A stretch of DNA of 64,000 bases from Mytilisepta virgata (Eukaryota > Mollusca > Bivalvia > Mytilida > Mytilidae): positions 37,276,230 to 37,340,229 of the forward strand of contig CM051516.1 in the NCBI GenBank assembly GCA_028015205.1, written 5' to 3'. Below, one piece after another: positions 23,101 through 33,474 of the stretch. Below the pieces are notes generated by a model, which had not been told where the DNA came from, made no database searches, and saw only the letters and a list, made by a program, of their open reading frames with translations. The stretch's first letter is position 1, and each line of letters begins with the position of its first letter. Both the position numbers and the translations under genes were made by a program.

Positions 23101-24418
23101 AACCAAAAACCAAACAACATTGTTTTTAAGCCCAGTTCTTGGTCCTATTTCAAACAATTTGGTATGACTAGGATTAGTCACAAGTATGATATGATTTGGT
23201 CCTCTGTGTCGTTCCAGTGGTGTCAAATTGAACATGTCTCCGTCATATTCATTCAAATGTTTGTTAAACTGGGGCTATGCTGTTGCAGTATACCTATACT
23301 GTTATTGCTTTGTAACAATATGGTTTTGATCTTATGTTCTGTTTGGCCTAGCTATGTGGCTGTTGTCTTGATCCAGTTAAATTAAGTTCAGTTGTTCTTG
23401 TACAGCTATTCGGTGGGAATGTAATTCAAGACATTATTCTGAATGAAATTCATATTGCATCTCCAACAGGATTAGCCATTTCTTTGTTCTTACTATGGTA
23501 GATCATAAAATTTTAAAAGTCAAATTTTTTATTGAAAATTATGTTGTGATTAATTCAGAAAAAATTATTCTCCTGATAAAAGGGAATTAACTGTGATATA
23601 GTGCTGACAGAGAAATATCAAACACTCTAGTGTGAAACTTCACATGACATGCCCTCAGAAATTGTTTGAAATCTCATCCAAATATTTATTTGATTTCTCT
23701 ATCATTCACTTACACCACTGTTAGATTCTATTAATCTCTTTCTGAATACAGGTCAGTCAAGATGACCCTTCACTAGCAGTTATACCCAGGTCAGATCTAG
23801 CTCACTTTTCACGGCCAGGATCTGCATATGTAATGAGATCACAACCAATGAATGGAACATACCAAGATAAAAGCAAGGTTAGTTTTTAGATTCCTTCATT
23901 GCTGGTTAGCATTTAAATGCACTGGGATACAGCAAAAATAACAGCACTTTTATATAGTTCAACAATGTGTATTAATAGGCCAAGAAAAACACATGTTTTA
24001 ACATAACAGCTTTATTAATTTAGGATTGGTACTAACAGAGCAATTGTAACTTGTTTCTATTGCAGAGATAATCTGACTTTAGTTTTGTTTATTGGAAAAT
24101 GTTGAAAACAAAACAGGGTTGTTTTTTTTAATACAATAGTAGATAGTAATAATAATTGCACACAGAAATTCTTAATTTACAGTATTCTGTTTTTCTTCTT
24201 ATTCAATGTTTTACTGTCATATTGAAAATATATATTATCATCATTCAATATAATCTAGAGTATCTGATTTTTTATTTTTATTTATTTTTTTTAAACTCAT
24301 TGTTTCTATATTGTAGGTTGAAGCTGCTCAAACAGGTGATGTATTGGCAGGTACCCCCGATGATCTTGGTCCCTGGGATAGACGAGGAAAACCTTCCCTC
24401 TCTATGTGGAGAAGTTGA
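14076..24418 (+). CDS. Small ankyrin-repeat protein, 7 exons, 216 aa
   Basis: Exons are 14076-14126, 19174-19298, 20788-20922, 22171-22223, 22562-22620, 23752-23877 and 24317-24418. Every intron is GT-AG and all phases fit (0, 2, 2, 1, 0, 0). The start is the ATG in GTGTAATGG; exon 1 encodes MAASMSVANAAANGDLT, an N-cap helix. Residues 35-67 form one ankyrin repeat (DGMTPLAVAAFWGYADIVEF) and 69-101 a second (WSPLHCAAFQGHGKV). A partial third covers 102-122. The tail from 123 is not ankyrin; it ends in a basic, Trp-containing segment (GPWDRRGKPSLSMWRS) and a TGA. Ankyrin repeats bind protein partners, but I do not recognise the partner or orthologue. Neither a signal peptide nor a membrane segment is present. 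The start could lie further upstream if 5' exons exist. The gene model is firm; the function is unknown. Confidence 0.88.
14990..15250. mobile_element. TTAA-flanked palindromic MITE in ankyrin intron 1
   Basis: Inverted arms of about 85 bp: TTAACATCC...GGTTTTGTATCCA...CCTACAAACCCCTGAC...TATTTTGCAGGTCG on the left, inverted on the right. TTAA lies outside both ends (14986-14989 and 15251-15254). TTAA targeting is characteristic of piggyBac-like and Kolobok-like transposition. No coding capacity. Confidence 0.7.
15255..16714. other. Intron 1 sequence without recognised features
   Basis: AT-rich intronic sequence of the ankyrin gene. I see no exon, RNA gene or repeat boundary. Confidence 0.5.
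16715..18946 (+). mobile_element. GACCGC-hairpin repeat element, copy 1 (2.2 kb)
   Basis: The 5' end is TTTTTATACGACCGC followed by a perfect hairpin (TACGACCGC...GCGGTCGTA). Next come a GTC-rich stretch and three units carrying CTATGAAATTTAAACACAAG and GGTCCCAACAGTTTA. Two ~261-bp units carry GGGGTTCTTTGATATG, followed by T/G tracts. The 3' end is CTGCGGTCGTATCTAGCTGC with a second small hairpin and GCATTTTATT. Open frames at 17373-17930 lie inside the tandem unit. It sits in ankyrin intron 1 in sense orientation. No enzyme is encoded; the family is not assigned. Confidence 0.85.
17370..17815 (+). repeat. ~261-bp tandem unit (about two copies) inside GACCGC copy 1
   Basis: Units begin near 17373 and 17634 (exact spacing 261 bp). 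Each contains GGTCTACATTAAGGTCCAAA and CCAAATCGGGGTCCAAAATT. The second is cut short at the T/G tract. Confidence 0.85.
19174..19298 (+). CDS. Ankyrin gene exon 2 (residues 18-58)
   Basis: Acceptor TTCCAG, donor GTAGGT. It carries most of the first ankyrin repeat, with TPLAVAA and a GYADIVEFLLE helix. It ends in phase 2. Confidence 0.9.
19610..20290 (+). repeat. Diverged tandem repeat of the CTCTGAAACT(G/A)CT family in ankyrin intron 2
   Basis: About three to four worn units marked by CTCCTCTGAAACTGCTGGAA and TGGTCCTTA. They resemble the ~167-bp units at 57170-58330. The 163-residue minus-strand open frame here (19735-20226) is a by-product. Confidence 0.65.
20788..20922 (+). CDS. Ankyrin gene exon 3 (residues 59-103)
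   Basis: Acceptor TTTTAG, donor GTAATT. It encodes SNINLCNKGTQWSPLHCAAF, i.e. the end of repeat 1 and the second ankyrin repeat. Phase 2 at both ends. Confidence 0.9.
21094..21230. repeat. Foldback palindrome A (ankyrin intron 3)
   Basis: Arms of about 60 nt (CATGACTCACAGG ... GTTACC ... TTGTCAAC, then the inverse) surround a loop reading TGAGGCGAAGCCAGG. The pairing is near-perfect with small mismatches. Confidence 0.85.
22171..22223 (+). CDS. Ankyrin gene exon 4 (residues 104-121)
   Basis: Acceptor TTTTCAG, donor GTAATA. It encodes TAVDFASALDSIWPFFA, the first helix of a truncated third repeat. Confidence 0.85.
22562..22620 (+). CDS. Ankyrin gene exon 5 (residues 122-141)
   Basis: Acceptor TGTATAG, donor GTAATA. 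It encodes AAGCKRTLKSELIRMDIVKK. The phase matches both neighbours. Confidence 0.8.
23752..23877 (+). CDS. Ankyrin gene exon 6 (residues 142-183)
   Basis: Acceptor AATACAG, donor GTTAGT. A Ser/Pro-rich linker (PRSDLAHFSRPGSAYVMRSQ) that looks unstructured. Confidence 0.85.
24317..24418 (+). CDS. Ankyrin gene exon 7 (residues 184-216, stop)
   Basis: Acceptor ATTGTAG. It ends GPWDRRGKPSLSMWRS then TGA. The dense Gly/Pro/Trp/Arg composition suggests a conserved short C-terminal motif. I found no nearby AATAAA; the first one seen is near 27139. Confidence 0.85.
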   Translation, partial: VEAAQTGDVLAGTPDDLGPWDRRGKPSLSMWRS

Positions 24419-24620
24419 TAATGAAGAAAAAATTAAGTCTTTTCGCCAATGATTATATTGCCAATTTATATCCTGTTCATCATTTAGTGTTATGTAGATA
24501 TGATTCTTTAAAAAACCTTTGATAGGGGATTATTCCTCTGTAAACATTATATTTTAGCTAGTTAACCAAATTGTGCAATATTTTAAAAGATCTGTTTTGT
24601 AAACAAATATATCGATGATC

Positions 24621-24830
24621 AAGAGGGATATTTGTGAAAAAGTTGAGAAATGGTAAAATATCCAGAGCTGCCATGTGAAAGAATTATTTAGTGTCGACTA
24701 GTATTTTTCACAAATATCCCAACCTGGGACTTATGTTAAATCTCTTAAATTACACTGAATATCAATTACTAAATTGAAGCAGTGATAAGAGCGTGCCATT
24801 GGAAGGAACTTTTTCACAAATATCCCTCTT
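24621..24830. mobile_element. 210-bp MITE with perfect 24-bp inverted ends
   Basis: AAGAGGGATATTTGTGAAAA(AGTT) at the left end is the exact inverse of the right end. A third partial copy (TTTTTCACAAATATCCCA) lies inside near 24702. It starts about 200 bp after the ankyrin stop codon, so it is probably within the 3' UTR or flank. No clear target duplication. Confidence 0.7.
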
Positions 24831-25977
24831 CAGAGAGTAAAAAAGGACATAACCAAATGGCAAATACCCTACATGTATTCAATGAAGGGAAAATGAGATG
24901 ATTCTAACTATCAACCAATTTTCTAATTAGCTTTAAAACTCATGAAAATCATGCATGTGGAGTGTACCGGTACTCATTAGGCCAGGTAAAATTTATGGAT
25001 TTTATCCTTCATTTTTATATTTTGTTATGTAACATTTGGACGAAATATTTAATTTTTATACGACCGCAAAATTTTTGCGGTCGTATATTGGTATGACGTT
25101 GGCGTCGTCGTCGTCGTCGTCCGTCGGAGTCTGTAGACATTTGGTTTTCGCACTATAACTTTAGTATAAGTTAATAGAAATCTATGAAATTTAAACACAA
25201 GGTTTATGACCACAAAAGGAAGGTTGGGATTGATTTTGGGAGTTTTGGTCCCAACAGTTTAAGAATTAGGGGCCAAAAAAGGGCCCAATAAGCATTTTTC
25301 TTGGTTTTCGCACAATAACTCTAGTATAAGTAAATAGAAATCTATGAAATTTTAACACAAGGTTTATGACCATTTTTTGGAGTTTTGATCCCAACAGTTT
25401 AGGAATTAGGGGCTAAAAAAGGGCCCAAATAAGCATTTTTCTTGGTTTTTGCACAATAACTTTAGTATAAGTAAATAGAAATGTATGATATTATCTTGGT
25501 GGGCTAAGGGAGGTAATCCAAACACATTTAATTTTTTTCTCATTTCATATTTCATAAATTAAAAAGGAAATTTCAAATTTCTTTTAGCAAAAAAAGGGGG
25601 GTTACAATAAATTTTATTGTTTTTTGGTTTTTTTTTTTGGGAGGGGGGGGGGGGGTCAATGTGCAACTTCATAGTGTATTGCACAAAAGCTGAAAAAGGG
25701 GTAAATTATTAATTTTTTTTTTTTTGGGGGGGGGGGGGAATTTTCAATTGCACAGTATTGCACAATAGCAAGAAATCTTCAATTGCACAGTATTGCGCAA
25801 TAGCAAGAAATTGATATGTGTGCCCAATTTTAAATTTTAAATTGGTTATTTCTGATTTATATATAAAAACAAATAATACTGATATTGTTTGAATAGGTAA
25901 ATTAAAAAATTTTAAGTTCTTAGACCACATTAATTCTGTGTCAGAAACCTATGCTGTGTCAAATATTTATTCACAAT

Positions 25978-25988
25978 CCAAATTCAGT
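25978..25988. repeat. SINE target duplication CCAAATTCAGT, left copy
   Basis: It recurs at 26313-26323. The uninterrupted form is seen in sister copies near 18838 and 42890. Confidence 0.85.
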
Positions 25989-26312
25989 CTCGTTGGGGGG
26001 GTTGTCAGGTCATAATACGGAAAGCCTGACCGCGGACCATAGTGGGTAACGTGTTTGGAGAATGCCACACTCCCTGCACGCTAAAGACCCCTTCTGTAGT
26101 TTTCGAAAAAGAGTAGGCTGATGGCCGCTACAGGAGGCTAAATTATCCGACCCTACCCAACCATCCTCCTTTTACAGTGGCAGTCAAAAATTGGTTCCCC
26201 TTTGTGTCCCATCCCACCCCTAATTGAATTGTTTGATAAATTGAACTGGTTCTCGTCATGAAGATGCATGAAATATTTGCCACTGGACGTTAAGCAACAA
26301 TCAATCAATCAA
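25989..26312 (+). mobile_element. CAAT-tailed SINE, 324 bp
   Basis: The 3' end reads GCCACTGGACGTTAAGCAAC followed by AATCAATCAATCAACC, a tail style widespread in molluscan SINEs. Before it lies GTCATGAAGATGCATGAAAT. The 5' region has no convincing tRNA boxes, so the head may be non-tRNA or truncated. Exact 11-bp duplications flank it. Confidence 0.8.
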
Positions 26313-26978
26313 CCAAATTCAGTGCTGTATCAAGCTTGAATGTTGTGTCCATACTTGCCCCAACTGTTCAGGGTTCGACCTCTGCGGTCGTATCAAGCTG
26401 CGCCCAGCGGAGCATTTTATTTCACTATAAATTGAAAAAAAAAAATTTGTGTAATATAATAATTTGTATACTAATCCATAATTGATTAAGTGGACTTCAT
26501 CCAATTTTTTTTATGTAGAAAATATTTTTGTACTCTAATGATGTGCAAGGGGAACCTTCCAAGAAAAGAGAAATGTTTGGCCTTCTGTGTGAACCTTTGC
26601 ATGTTAAAATTTTGTTAAAACCACATTAAACAAAGATAATACAGATGTAATTTGAATGAAAATCATATCTCCAGTTAGGCATTAGGTCAGAAAAGACTTT
26701 GGAGATCTTTATAAATGATTTTGATACATGTAATAATAATATCAATGAAAATTAGTGTTAAATGATTTCTCTAAACACAGTGTGGTGGAATGTGAACAAT
26801 CCAAGCATGTGTAAACTTACTTTATCATATACTTAGTACTAAAAAAAGGAAAATTGCATATATGATACTGAAATAACATTGTTAGCTGCATTTTCTGTCG
26901 TAATGCTATCGATATCATCACCTCTTAAAATGATATTCACAGGTTACATGACCACACTAAAAATTCTTCACCACTGTT

Positions 26979-27127
26979 AAAATATATGATAAAGCGTATA
27001 AAAGATGTCAAAATCCCTATCACATATGGTATCGCCCCTCGATCAATGTCATCCCTCGGGCTGATATTGAAATCTTGGGTTGATACTGCATGTGATACGG
27101 ATTTTGCCATGTATTATTCTCTATATT
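26979..27127. repeat. Foldback palindrome of the TATCACAT family, copy 1
   Basis: The outer arms pair AAAATCCCTATCACAT with the inverse of ATGTGATACGGATTTT. The inner arms pair TCAATGTCATCCC with GGGCTGATATTGA around a TCGG centre. Confidence 0.65.
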
Positions 27128-27496
27128 AAGCTTGACCAAATAAAGTGTTTTGATATAATAATAAACATTATACAGTAATACATGTAATATGTTGGAGCTA
27201 ATATATGAAAGGGTTAATCAAGAAAAATTAAAAGAAAAAAATCGACCTTGAAAATGGATGAAATAAAAAACAAAGTATTTATCTTGCCAAATAGCTTTTC
27301 TGGACTCTTTGACCATTTATACATCAAAAACAAAAAGAAGAAATCGGTTGGCATCCTAGGAGCAATTGTCAAGATGAATTATAAGAAAAAAAGCCCATAC
27401 AAATGGGTGGATGGATGGACTCTTGTTTAACAACCAGTGCCAATTATTACATGCATAACAGGATGAGAAAATTGTTAATATTATATTAATATGAAC

Positions 27497-27690
27497 AATG
27501 CATTGTACTACACTCATAGGCAGAGCCAGATGTGCTAGCTCAGTAGGTAACAGTCTGCTGGAAAAGATGGCACCCTCCCCCCCTTTTGCACAGATTATTC
27601 TGGTTCCTAGAAGACCATTTTTGCTATTACTCCTAAATGCTGTTTTCTTGGCAGAAGCAGCAATAACAATTTTAAAGTCTGCTTTTTGAC
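27497..27690 (-). mobile_element. Partial, worn SINE body
   Basis: GCCAGATGTGCTAGCTCA and CTGCTGGAAAAGATGGCACC align with the SINE body at 31788-31860, same orientation on the + strand (the SINE itself reads minus). Both the CAAT tail and the tRNA-like head are missing. Confidence 0.5.
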
Positions 27691-29107
27691 CAGTGGAGAC
27701 TGATCTTTCACACTTGAGGTTGGTATGCTACCAAAAAAACCACAGATGGATGTTCCCCATGAAAAAAGGATGAGCAGTCTTAATTTTACCTATCCTGCAA
27801 TATTGTCCTGTCATCTTGCATATTGAAAACCTTAAAAGATTAAGAAGTAATGTATGGACATAGAACTAAAAGTACTCATCGAGATCAATTAAAAGAAAAA
27901 AGTAATGAAAAAAAAGACTCGCAAAAAAATTTCTGTAGTTAGGATATAATTTTAAAAAATTATTCAAATCAAAAGAAGAATATAAAATACACTGTAATGA
28001 TGCATCGGACATTAAGTATTGCTCTTCATGTGCAATGTGCATGTGGGTAGTATTTTTGCATCTGAAGTATCTATAGCTCCATGGAATTAAAAATTTTGAC
28101 AAATATCGAGAATACAGCATGTCATACACTTGGAAACTAAAACAGATCCATTTCCGTTTCTCATTTGCTTCAAGATTACTAGTAATTTGCAACTAGGCCA
28201 AACTGAGGGAATGGGGTAATATCAGTCCTCGTCAGACAGGTATAAAAAATTATGGCTGTAAACTGTATTTTATAAAGTGTTAAAACATAATGGTACCTTG
28301 TACATTGTAAATATTATTTGTGGCACAAAAATTTTCATAAGGTAAAGCTGTTGATAGTTTTATGACAATCCAATAAAGAATTCATCTAGAAACACCAAGT
28401 CAGGAGTAACATTGAATTGCCTTACCATTTTCTGTTCAGACAATAATTGTAGTTTCTGTCATGAGATAAAATAGCCGGGTAGCATTTTATTTATTCATGA
28501 TTCATTAGCTGGTTTTGATATATATCTGATCTCATTTGTATTGTTGCTTGAATTATATATATATTAATTTCAATTATAAATCACTTAAAATAAGTTTACA
28601 AATTTTATGACTTTTATTTGTTATATATTGTATTAATGTCACTACTTATTGTGTATTTGTTTGTTTTTACATCACTTTAAAAATACATTTGTAAGATCTT
28701 TTTTAGAATTATACAATAAATATGTGAAGAAAGAAAAAAAGTTTAGTTATTTCCAGTGAATCTCTTTTAAGGGGGCATGATAATGATAAACAATTGAACA
28801 AAAATTCTTTATTTTAGTGAACAGCATAAAAATGAAACATTTATCATGTTCATTGTGGAGACAACATTCCTTTAAGCATTACCATTACCAATGAGACTGT
28901 ATTAATACCATAGAATTTGGAATTTGTCGTTATTGGTCTACTGATGTTATGATCAAATTGAATCCAATCATTTTAATATACCATAGACAATTAATGGAGA
29001 GAATTCGGCATACGAAATATCAAACCCTGACACTTTAACTATAAAATATACATGCTCCAAGTCGGGGACCGTTACATTAGTGCATTTAACAATTATTTAT
29101 GTTTTTC
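27691..29107. other. Intergenic, nothing recognised
   Basis: AT-rich, with no exon chain or repeat boundaries that I can define. The minus-strand open frame at 27866-28192 has low-complexity composition and no domain. Confidence 0.5.
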
Positions 29108-29178
29108 AGCAAAAAAAGGTGAAAAAAAATTTTCGCCTCGCTCCGCTCAGCAAAAAATTTATTTTACACCCCCCTTTC
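29108..29178. repeat. Foldback palindrome E
   Basis: AT-rich arms (GGTGAAAAAAAATTTT against the inverse of AAATTTATTTTACACC) around the CpG-rich centre CGCCTCGCTCCGCTCAGC, whose inverse is GCTGAGCGGAGCGAGGCG. Confidence 0.7.
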
Positions 29179-30480
29179 AAATACCCTGGAAACGCCCCTG
29201 CTCATTAAAACAATAACATTAACATATTTACATTATACTAACAATCCTCTACTCAAACTTCTTTTTGAGATTTTTTCCCAAAAAATTGCATAAGATATGA
29301 ATTTATCTTTAAATTAACTCTTGTTCAAAATTTGTTTTGTTTGTTTTTTTTTCTCTGAATATAGACTTACTTGATACCTGTTATATACATGATTCCCATT
29401 TTTAAAATATAGAAAAGCAAATACATGATAGATTTCTACATTGGGTGGTTAGAGTTATCTTTCTTACATTGTAAATATCTTATTATCTCATGTTTTCTAT
29501 TCCAAAAATTCTCTTTGAATTTAAATTATTTTAAAACTTAAATATATTTATTTACATTTTCAATAGGAAATTTTCTTCATCTTTTGATAAGATAACTAAT
29601 AATTGAGCCTTTTTTTAAATTTACGAACTAATTTTGAAAAAAATCCCAAAATTAATTATTCATATCTATAATGCAAATACTGTGCCTGTTATAAGTACCC
29701 TCTTATGCCCTTATACGTGTTACGTAATTAATTCAGTGACGTCCGTAATAGTTTTGGTTATTGGTTCACTCTTATGCAAATTGCGTAATCATGTTTCCCC
29801 CATTTGGCCCCAATGCGAAGAAATGCACACAGACATACATAAATTCATAATACATACATACACACATCGATAATGATGAACATAATACTTTGAAGTGAGA
29901 TTGTGGACCGGGTTATAGCTCGAACCGTGTGAAGTAACAACATTGGTCATCATTGCATTGATTGATAATGATGAGTCCTACATCATACAGGTATGGCACT
30001 GTGGCCTTCGTTTTCCCTATGTGGAATGATCAACCTTTGGTATTTTATGACAAATTCTTTGCTTGGCCAGTGTCAACCTCGTTTAGAAACACATAAGCCA
30101 ACAATTTTTCTTTGATGATTCATGATTGTATAACAGGAGGGGTTTTATGGGTGTTCTTTTTCGACACTTTTTATACCCTGACTGCAAAAGCATTGAGTTC
30201 AAACACAGGGACCTGCATCTCCAGAACCATCTTTACATGTCTGATTGAAATAAAGTAAATTAATTGGAATTTTCAAATACTTTTATTAATCTAAATTAGA
30301 GAACTGATAAGTTCCAAGCTGTGTAAATGTATAAAAAGTTTTGGCTGTTAATGAAAAGCCTATAAGACTTAGATTAAAAATGTCTATGCAGCGACGTCAA
30401 TATGAAAATGGTTTAAAATCTAAAATAAGATGCATATGTCTCTTTATCGGACAATGGTTTGCTTATAAATTAAGCTAGCT

Positions 30481-30584
30481 AATCCCTTTTGGGATTCTGT
30501 GTCTGGAGCTATTTTTCTGACTTGGTCGTCCACTGAGGCCAAGTCAGAAAATAGCTCCGATTACAGAGAATCCCAAAAGGAATT
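30481..30584. repeat. Foldback palindrome B
   Basis: Arms of about 42 nt (CCTTTTGGGATTCTGTG...GGAGCTATTTTTCTGACTTGG and the inverse) around the loop TCGTCCACTGAGG. Confidence 0.85.
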
Positions 30585-31277
30585 TAAATTAAACATCCTG
30601 TCTATGAATACACGGCTTTATGAAAAAGCCGTTTTAAATGTCCTCAGGGTAATATACACATGTACCACAGGGGTACGACATTGCTACAATTTTTCTCCAC
30701 TGTGGTATAATTTCTTAGCATTGTGCTATTAATTTTTACAAAATGTATACATTTTCTAATTATGATGCAGATCTGTTGCCTTTTACCTTAGTTTACATTA
30801 GGGAAATCCTGAATAATTAAAATCCGTTAAAATTCTACATAATAATTTATTGCTTTTCATTAATCATCAGAAACCTTATTCAAATTCTTATAAATTGTTT
30901 TATTACATAAATAGAAGGTCAAGGTCAAAACTTAGGTCAAAGTTGATACATGTAACCCCATGTCCTATGGTAAAGATGGTGTCCTCTCTACAACTTGAGA
31001 ATGGTTTGAAATTAAGTGTAGATACTTTGCATGGGTAATCACCACTACCAAAAGGGGTGCCACGATTATTGTGTAAATCTCTAGATCAAAGTCAATAACT
31101 GAGGTCAAATGTGGGAACCCCTTTACCACAACTTATTAACGGGGCCCACAGAGATGGATTCCATCTCCTTGATGTCTAGTTCATGTTTAAATATTATATT
31201 TGGCCTCAAACTGTTGCACAATCTACAGATATTGTCAATATTTACTCTTTCAAAGGCTGAATTTGAGCCATTGTCAC

Positions 31278-31331
31278 AAACCCAAGGACGGACGCAAAGC
31301 GTAAGCGCGACCGGCCGTGGGTTTCCGACGA
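31278..31331. repeat. Foldback palindrome F
   Basis: The arm AAACCCAAGGACGGACGC pairs with GCGCGACCGGCCGTGGGTTT at roughly four of five positions. The centre reads AAAGCGTAAGC. Confidence 0.6.
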
Positions 31332-31507
31332 TGAATTTGAGGAAGACAGTTATATTCTCCTAATAATGTTTTTTGGATGAAATCTGTTCATAGACATAAA
31401 AAACTCTTTACATTTAATTCATAATATGTTCAATATTCTCAATTTTCAAACAAATTCAAACAGAAATATTCAGAAAAATTTGTTACCCAACTAACATATA
31501 CAGTGTT

Positions 31508-31668
31508 ATATAGCAGATCACTGTCTATAAAGGGCACAGTGAAAATGTCCCATTCATGAGCAAAGTACATTTGTATGTAAAATTAACCTCTGTAATAAAG
31601 GCACATGTTCATAAAGGGCACTTTTCTCTGGTCTCTTGGGTGCCCTTTATAGACCGGTTTGATTGTAT
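31508..31668. mobile_element. ~160-bp MITE with CTATAAAGGGCAC inverted ends
   Basis: CACTGTCTATAAAGGGCAC near the left end and GTGCCCTTTATAGACCGG near the right form inverted ends. The style resembles pogo/Tigger-type MITEs; the assignment is tentative. Confidence 0.5.
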
Positions 31669-31990
31669 ATGGATGGATGCATTATTGTTTTACGTCCATT
31701 GGCAACCATTAGGTGCATATCAGGACAAGAACATGTTGATATGATAATGAATATGATCCCTGCTTTGTACTAGACTGACACTCTGAGCCAGATTTTTAAT
31801 GTGCTAGCTCACGAGGTACCTGTCTGCAGGAAGACATATCACCCCATTCGGACACATTATGCTGATTCCAAGCGTACCTGTCCATTGTTCTTTAACTCCT
31901 TGGGGAGAACCAGCAAATACCAATTTTAATGTCTTTAGTTAGACCCAGTCGGGGATTGAACCCACGACATTCAGCACTCAACCTAACATA
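31669..31990 (-). mobile_element. tRNA-derived, CAAT-type SINE on the minus strand
   Basis: Read on the minus strand, a head with a box-B-like GGGTTCAATCCCC (complement near 31953-31970) and a box-A-like GGTTGAGTGCTGAATG come first. The body follows, then GCCAATGGACGTAAAACAAT and ATGCATCCATCC at the 3' end. The tail matches that of the SINE at 25989-26312, and the body matches the fragment at 27497-27690. Confidence 0.7.
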
Positions 31991-33362
31991 TTTAAAGGAT
32001 ACATAATCTGGAAAGCTATGCTTCTATTAGCCTTTCTACTTAAAAAAATGAAACTTTATTAATAAGTACATGAACACATTTTTCTTATTGTTTCCAGGGT
32101 AAATATTCATATTCTAAAAAACTTAAATCATCCTTACTAAAATGGTGAAAAATGGTTACAAAATATTGCCAAGTTCTTTGTATCTGTGATCAAAGTTTGA
32201 AGTTGCTCAAAAGACTCACTAGACTGAAATTTCTTTAGGCTCTCCTATCATGTCTATACTGTTACCGTATTAAAGTCAGATGTTGTTCTGGAGTTATGTC
32301 GCCTTGTCCGTAAAAAAATCAAATGTGCACGAAAAATCACAAAATTAACAATTTTTGGGTAAATTAAAAATCGTGTAGACTTCGATGCGCTCAATATATC
32401 TTGTTAAAATTTGAAACATACTTTGTTAAGATAAGTATCTTTTAATGGTCAACTGCTAATCAATGCTAAACATATAGCTTCAACTCCTATTTTGTGTTTT
32501 AATTTAATGAAGTTTACCCTTCACTAAATGACAAACGTCAAGTAAAAAGCCTACTTCTATAGCAAAATTTATGAGCAATTTCAAATACAAAGTTATTTGA
32601 CTTTGGGCATAAATAAACATTTCACCTCATTTTTATAAAAAAAATTAGGCTAAGTGCACATTCTCTTGAAATTGAAACTGGCAGTTATGGCAGATCTCCA
32701 GTCTCTGCAAAAGAAAGATACTGTTAAGATAAAGCAGAAAATGAAATATATAAATTTTATTGTATATTGTCCATTATATAACATGTAGAGAGCAATAAGG
32801 GTCCTCAATTTTTCTAAATACTTAAGAAAAAGAAAATGTTAAAAAGCACATTCATAATCCAGCAAAATCAAATGCATACCAGAAACATTTGTTCATATGT
32901 AAAACATTCATTTAAGATGAGGGAAAATGAACACATTCATCAATATTGTTGACCTTCCTCAAAGTCAGTTATACACTTCATCTGCTATATATATCAATGA
33001 TTTATGTACTTTTCTGTTGTATCAGATTTGGATTACACAAACCTCTGTATGTTACTGTATCAAATAAAATATTTGAATTTGATATTTTCCATAGATGTTA
33101 GAGTGTTTAGAAAGGGTGACAGTTGTCATTCATACCACAGGCAAAGTTTAGATTTAACCTATACTTATGTCTGCAATCTAATAGGAAGATTTTTATATGT
33201 ACATCTTTTCATAATATTTGTATTCATTGTACTAGTAAATTACAACAGAACCCAATACTTTTTGTAGTCTTGAATTTTGTATTTAAAAGAACTTCAGACA
33301 ATATATCGTTTTCATTTGTAGTTTCCTGAAAACAAGGTACTGATAGGTTAAGATTGTTTTAA
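31991..33362. other. Upstream region of the Schlafen-STAND gene
   Basis: No recognised repeat boundary or coding exon. A TTCATTTGTAG sequence near 33321 could be the acceptor of a 5'-UTR intron. An in-frame TAA abuts the inferred start ATG. Confidence 0.45.
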
Positions 33363-33474
33363 ATGTCAAAAAACAAGAGACCATCAACAATGAACAATAC
33401 TGGAACAAACTCTACAGGAAATGGTACAGTAAATCAAATTGATAAATCATCAGAATCAGCAGCAAGTGCTGAAG
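33363..33474 (+). CDS. Schlafen-STAND exon 1 (residues 1-37)
   Basis: ATG directly preceded by an in-frame TAA; donor GTAAAT, phase 1. Ser/Thr/Asn-rich leader ([20 protein letters not shown]) with no signal-peptide character. Confidence 0.7.

Larger units (their letters stand above)
25053..26421 (+). mobile_element. GACCGC-hairpin repeat element, copy 2 (internally deleted, SINE-disrupted)
   Basis: 5' hairpin and GTC stretch as in copy 1. The ~261-bp units are missing: the text jumps near 25490 to TATTATCTTGGTG...GGGAGGTAATCCAAACACAT and the T/G tracts. The 3' end GACCTCTGCGGTCGTATCAA with GCTGCGCCCAGCGGAGC ends at 26421. A SINE occupies 25989-26312. Confidence 0.85.

Noticed and set aside
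27521..27600. tRNA-like word TAGCTCAGTAGGT
   Set aside because: It aligns with the middle of the minus-strand SINE at 31669-31990, so the match to a tRNA box is coincidental.
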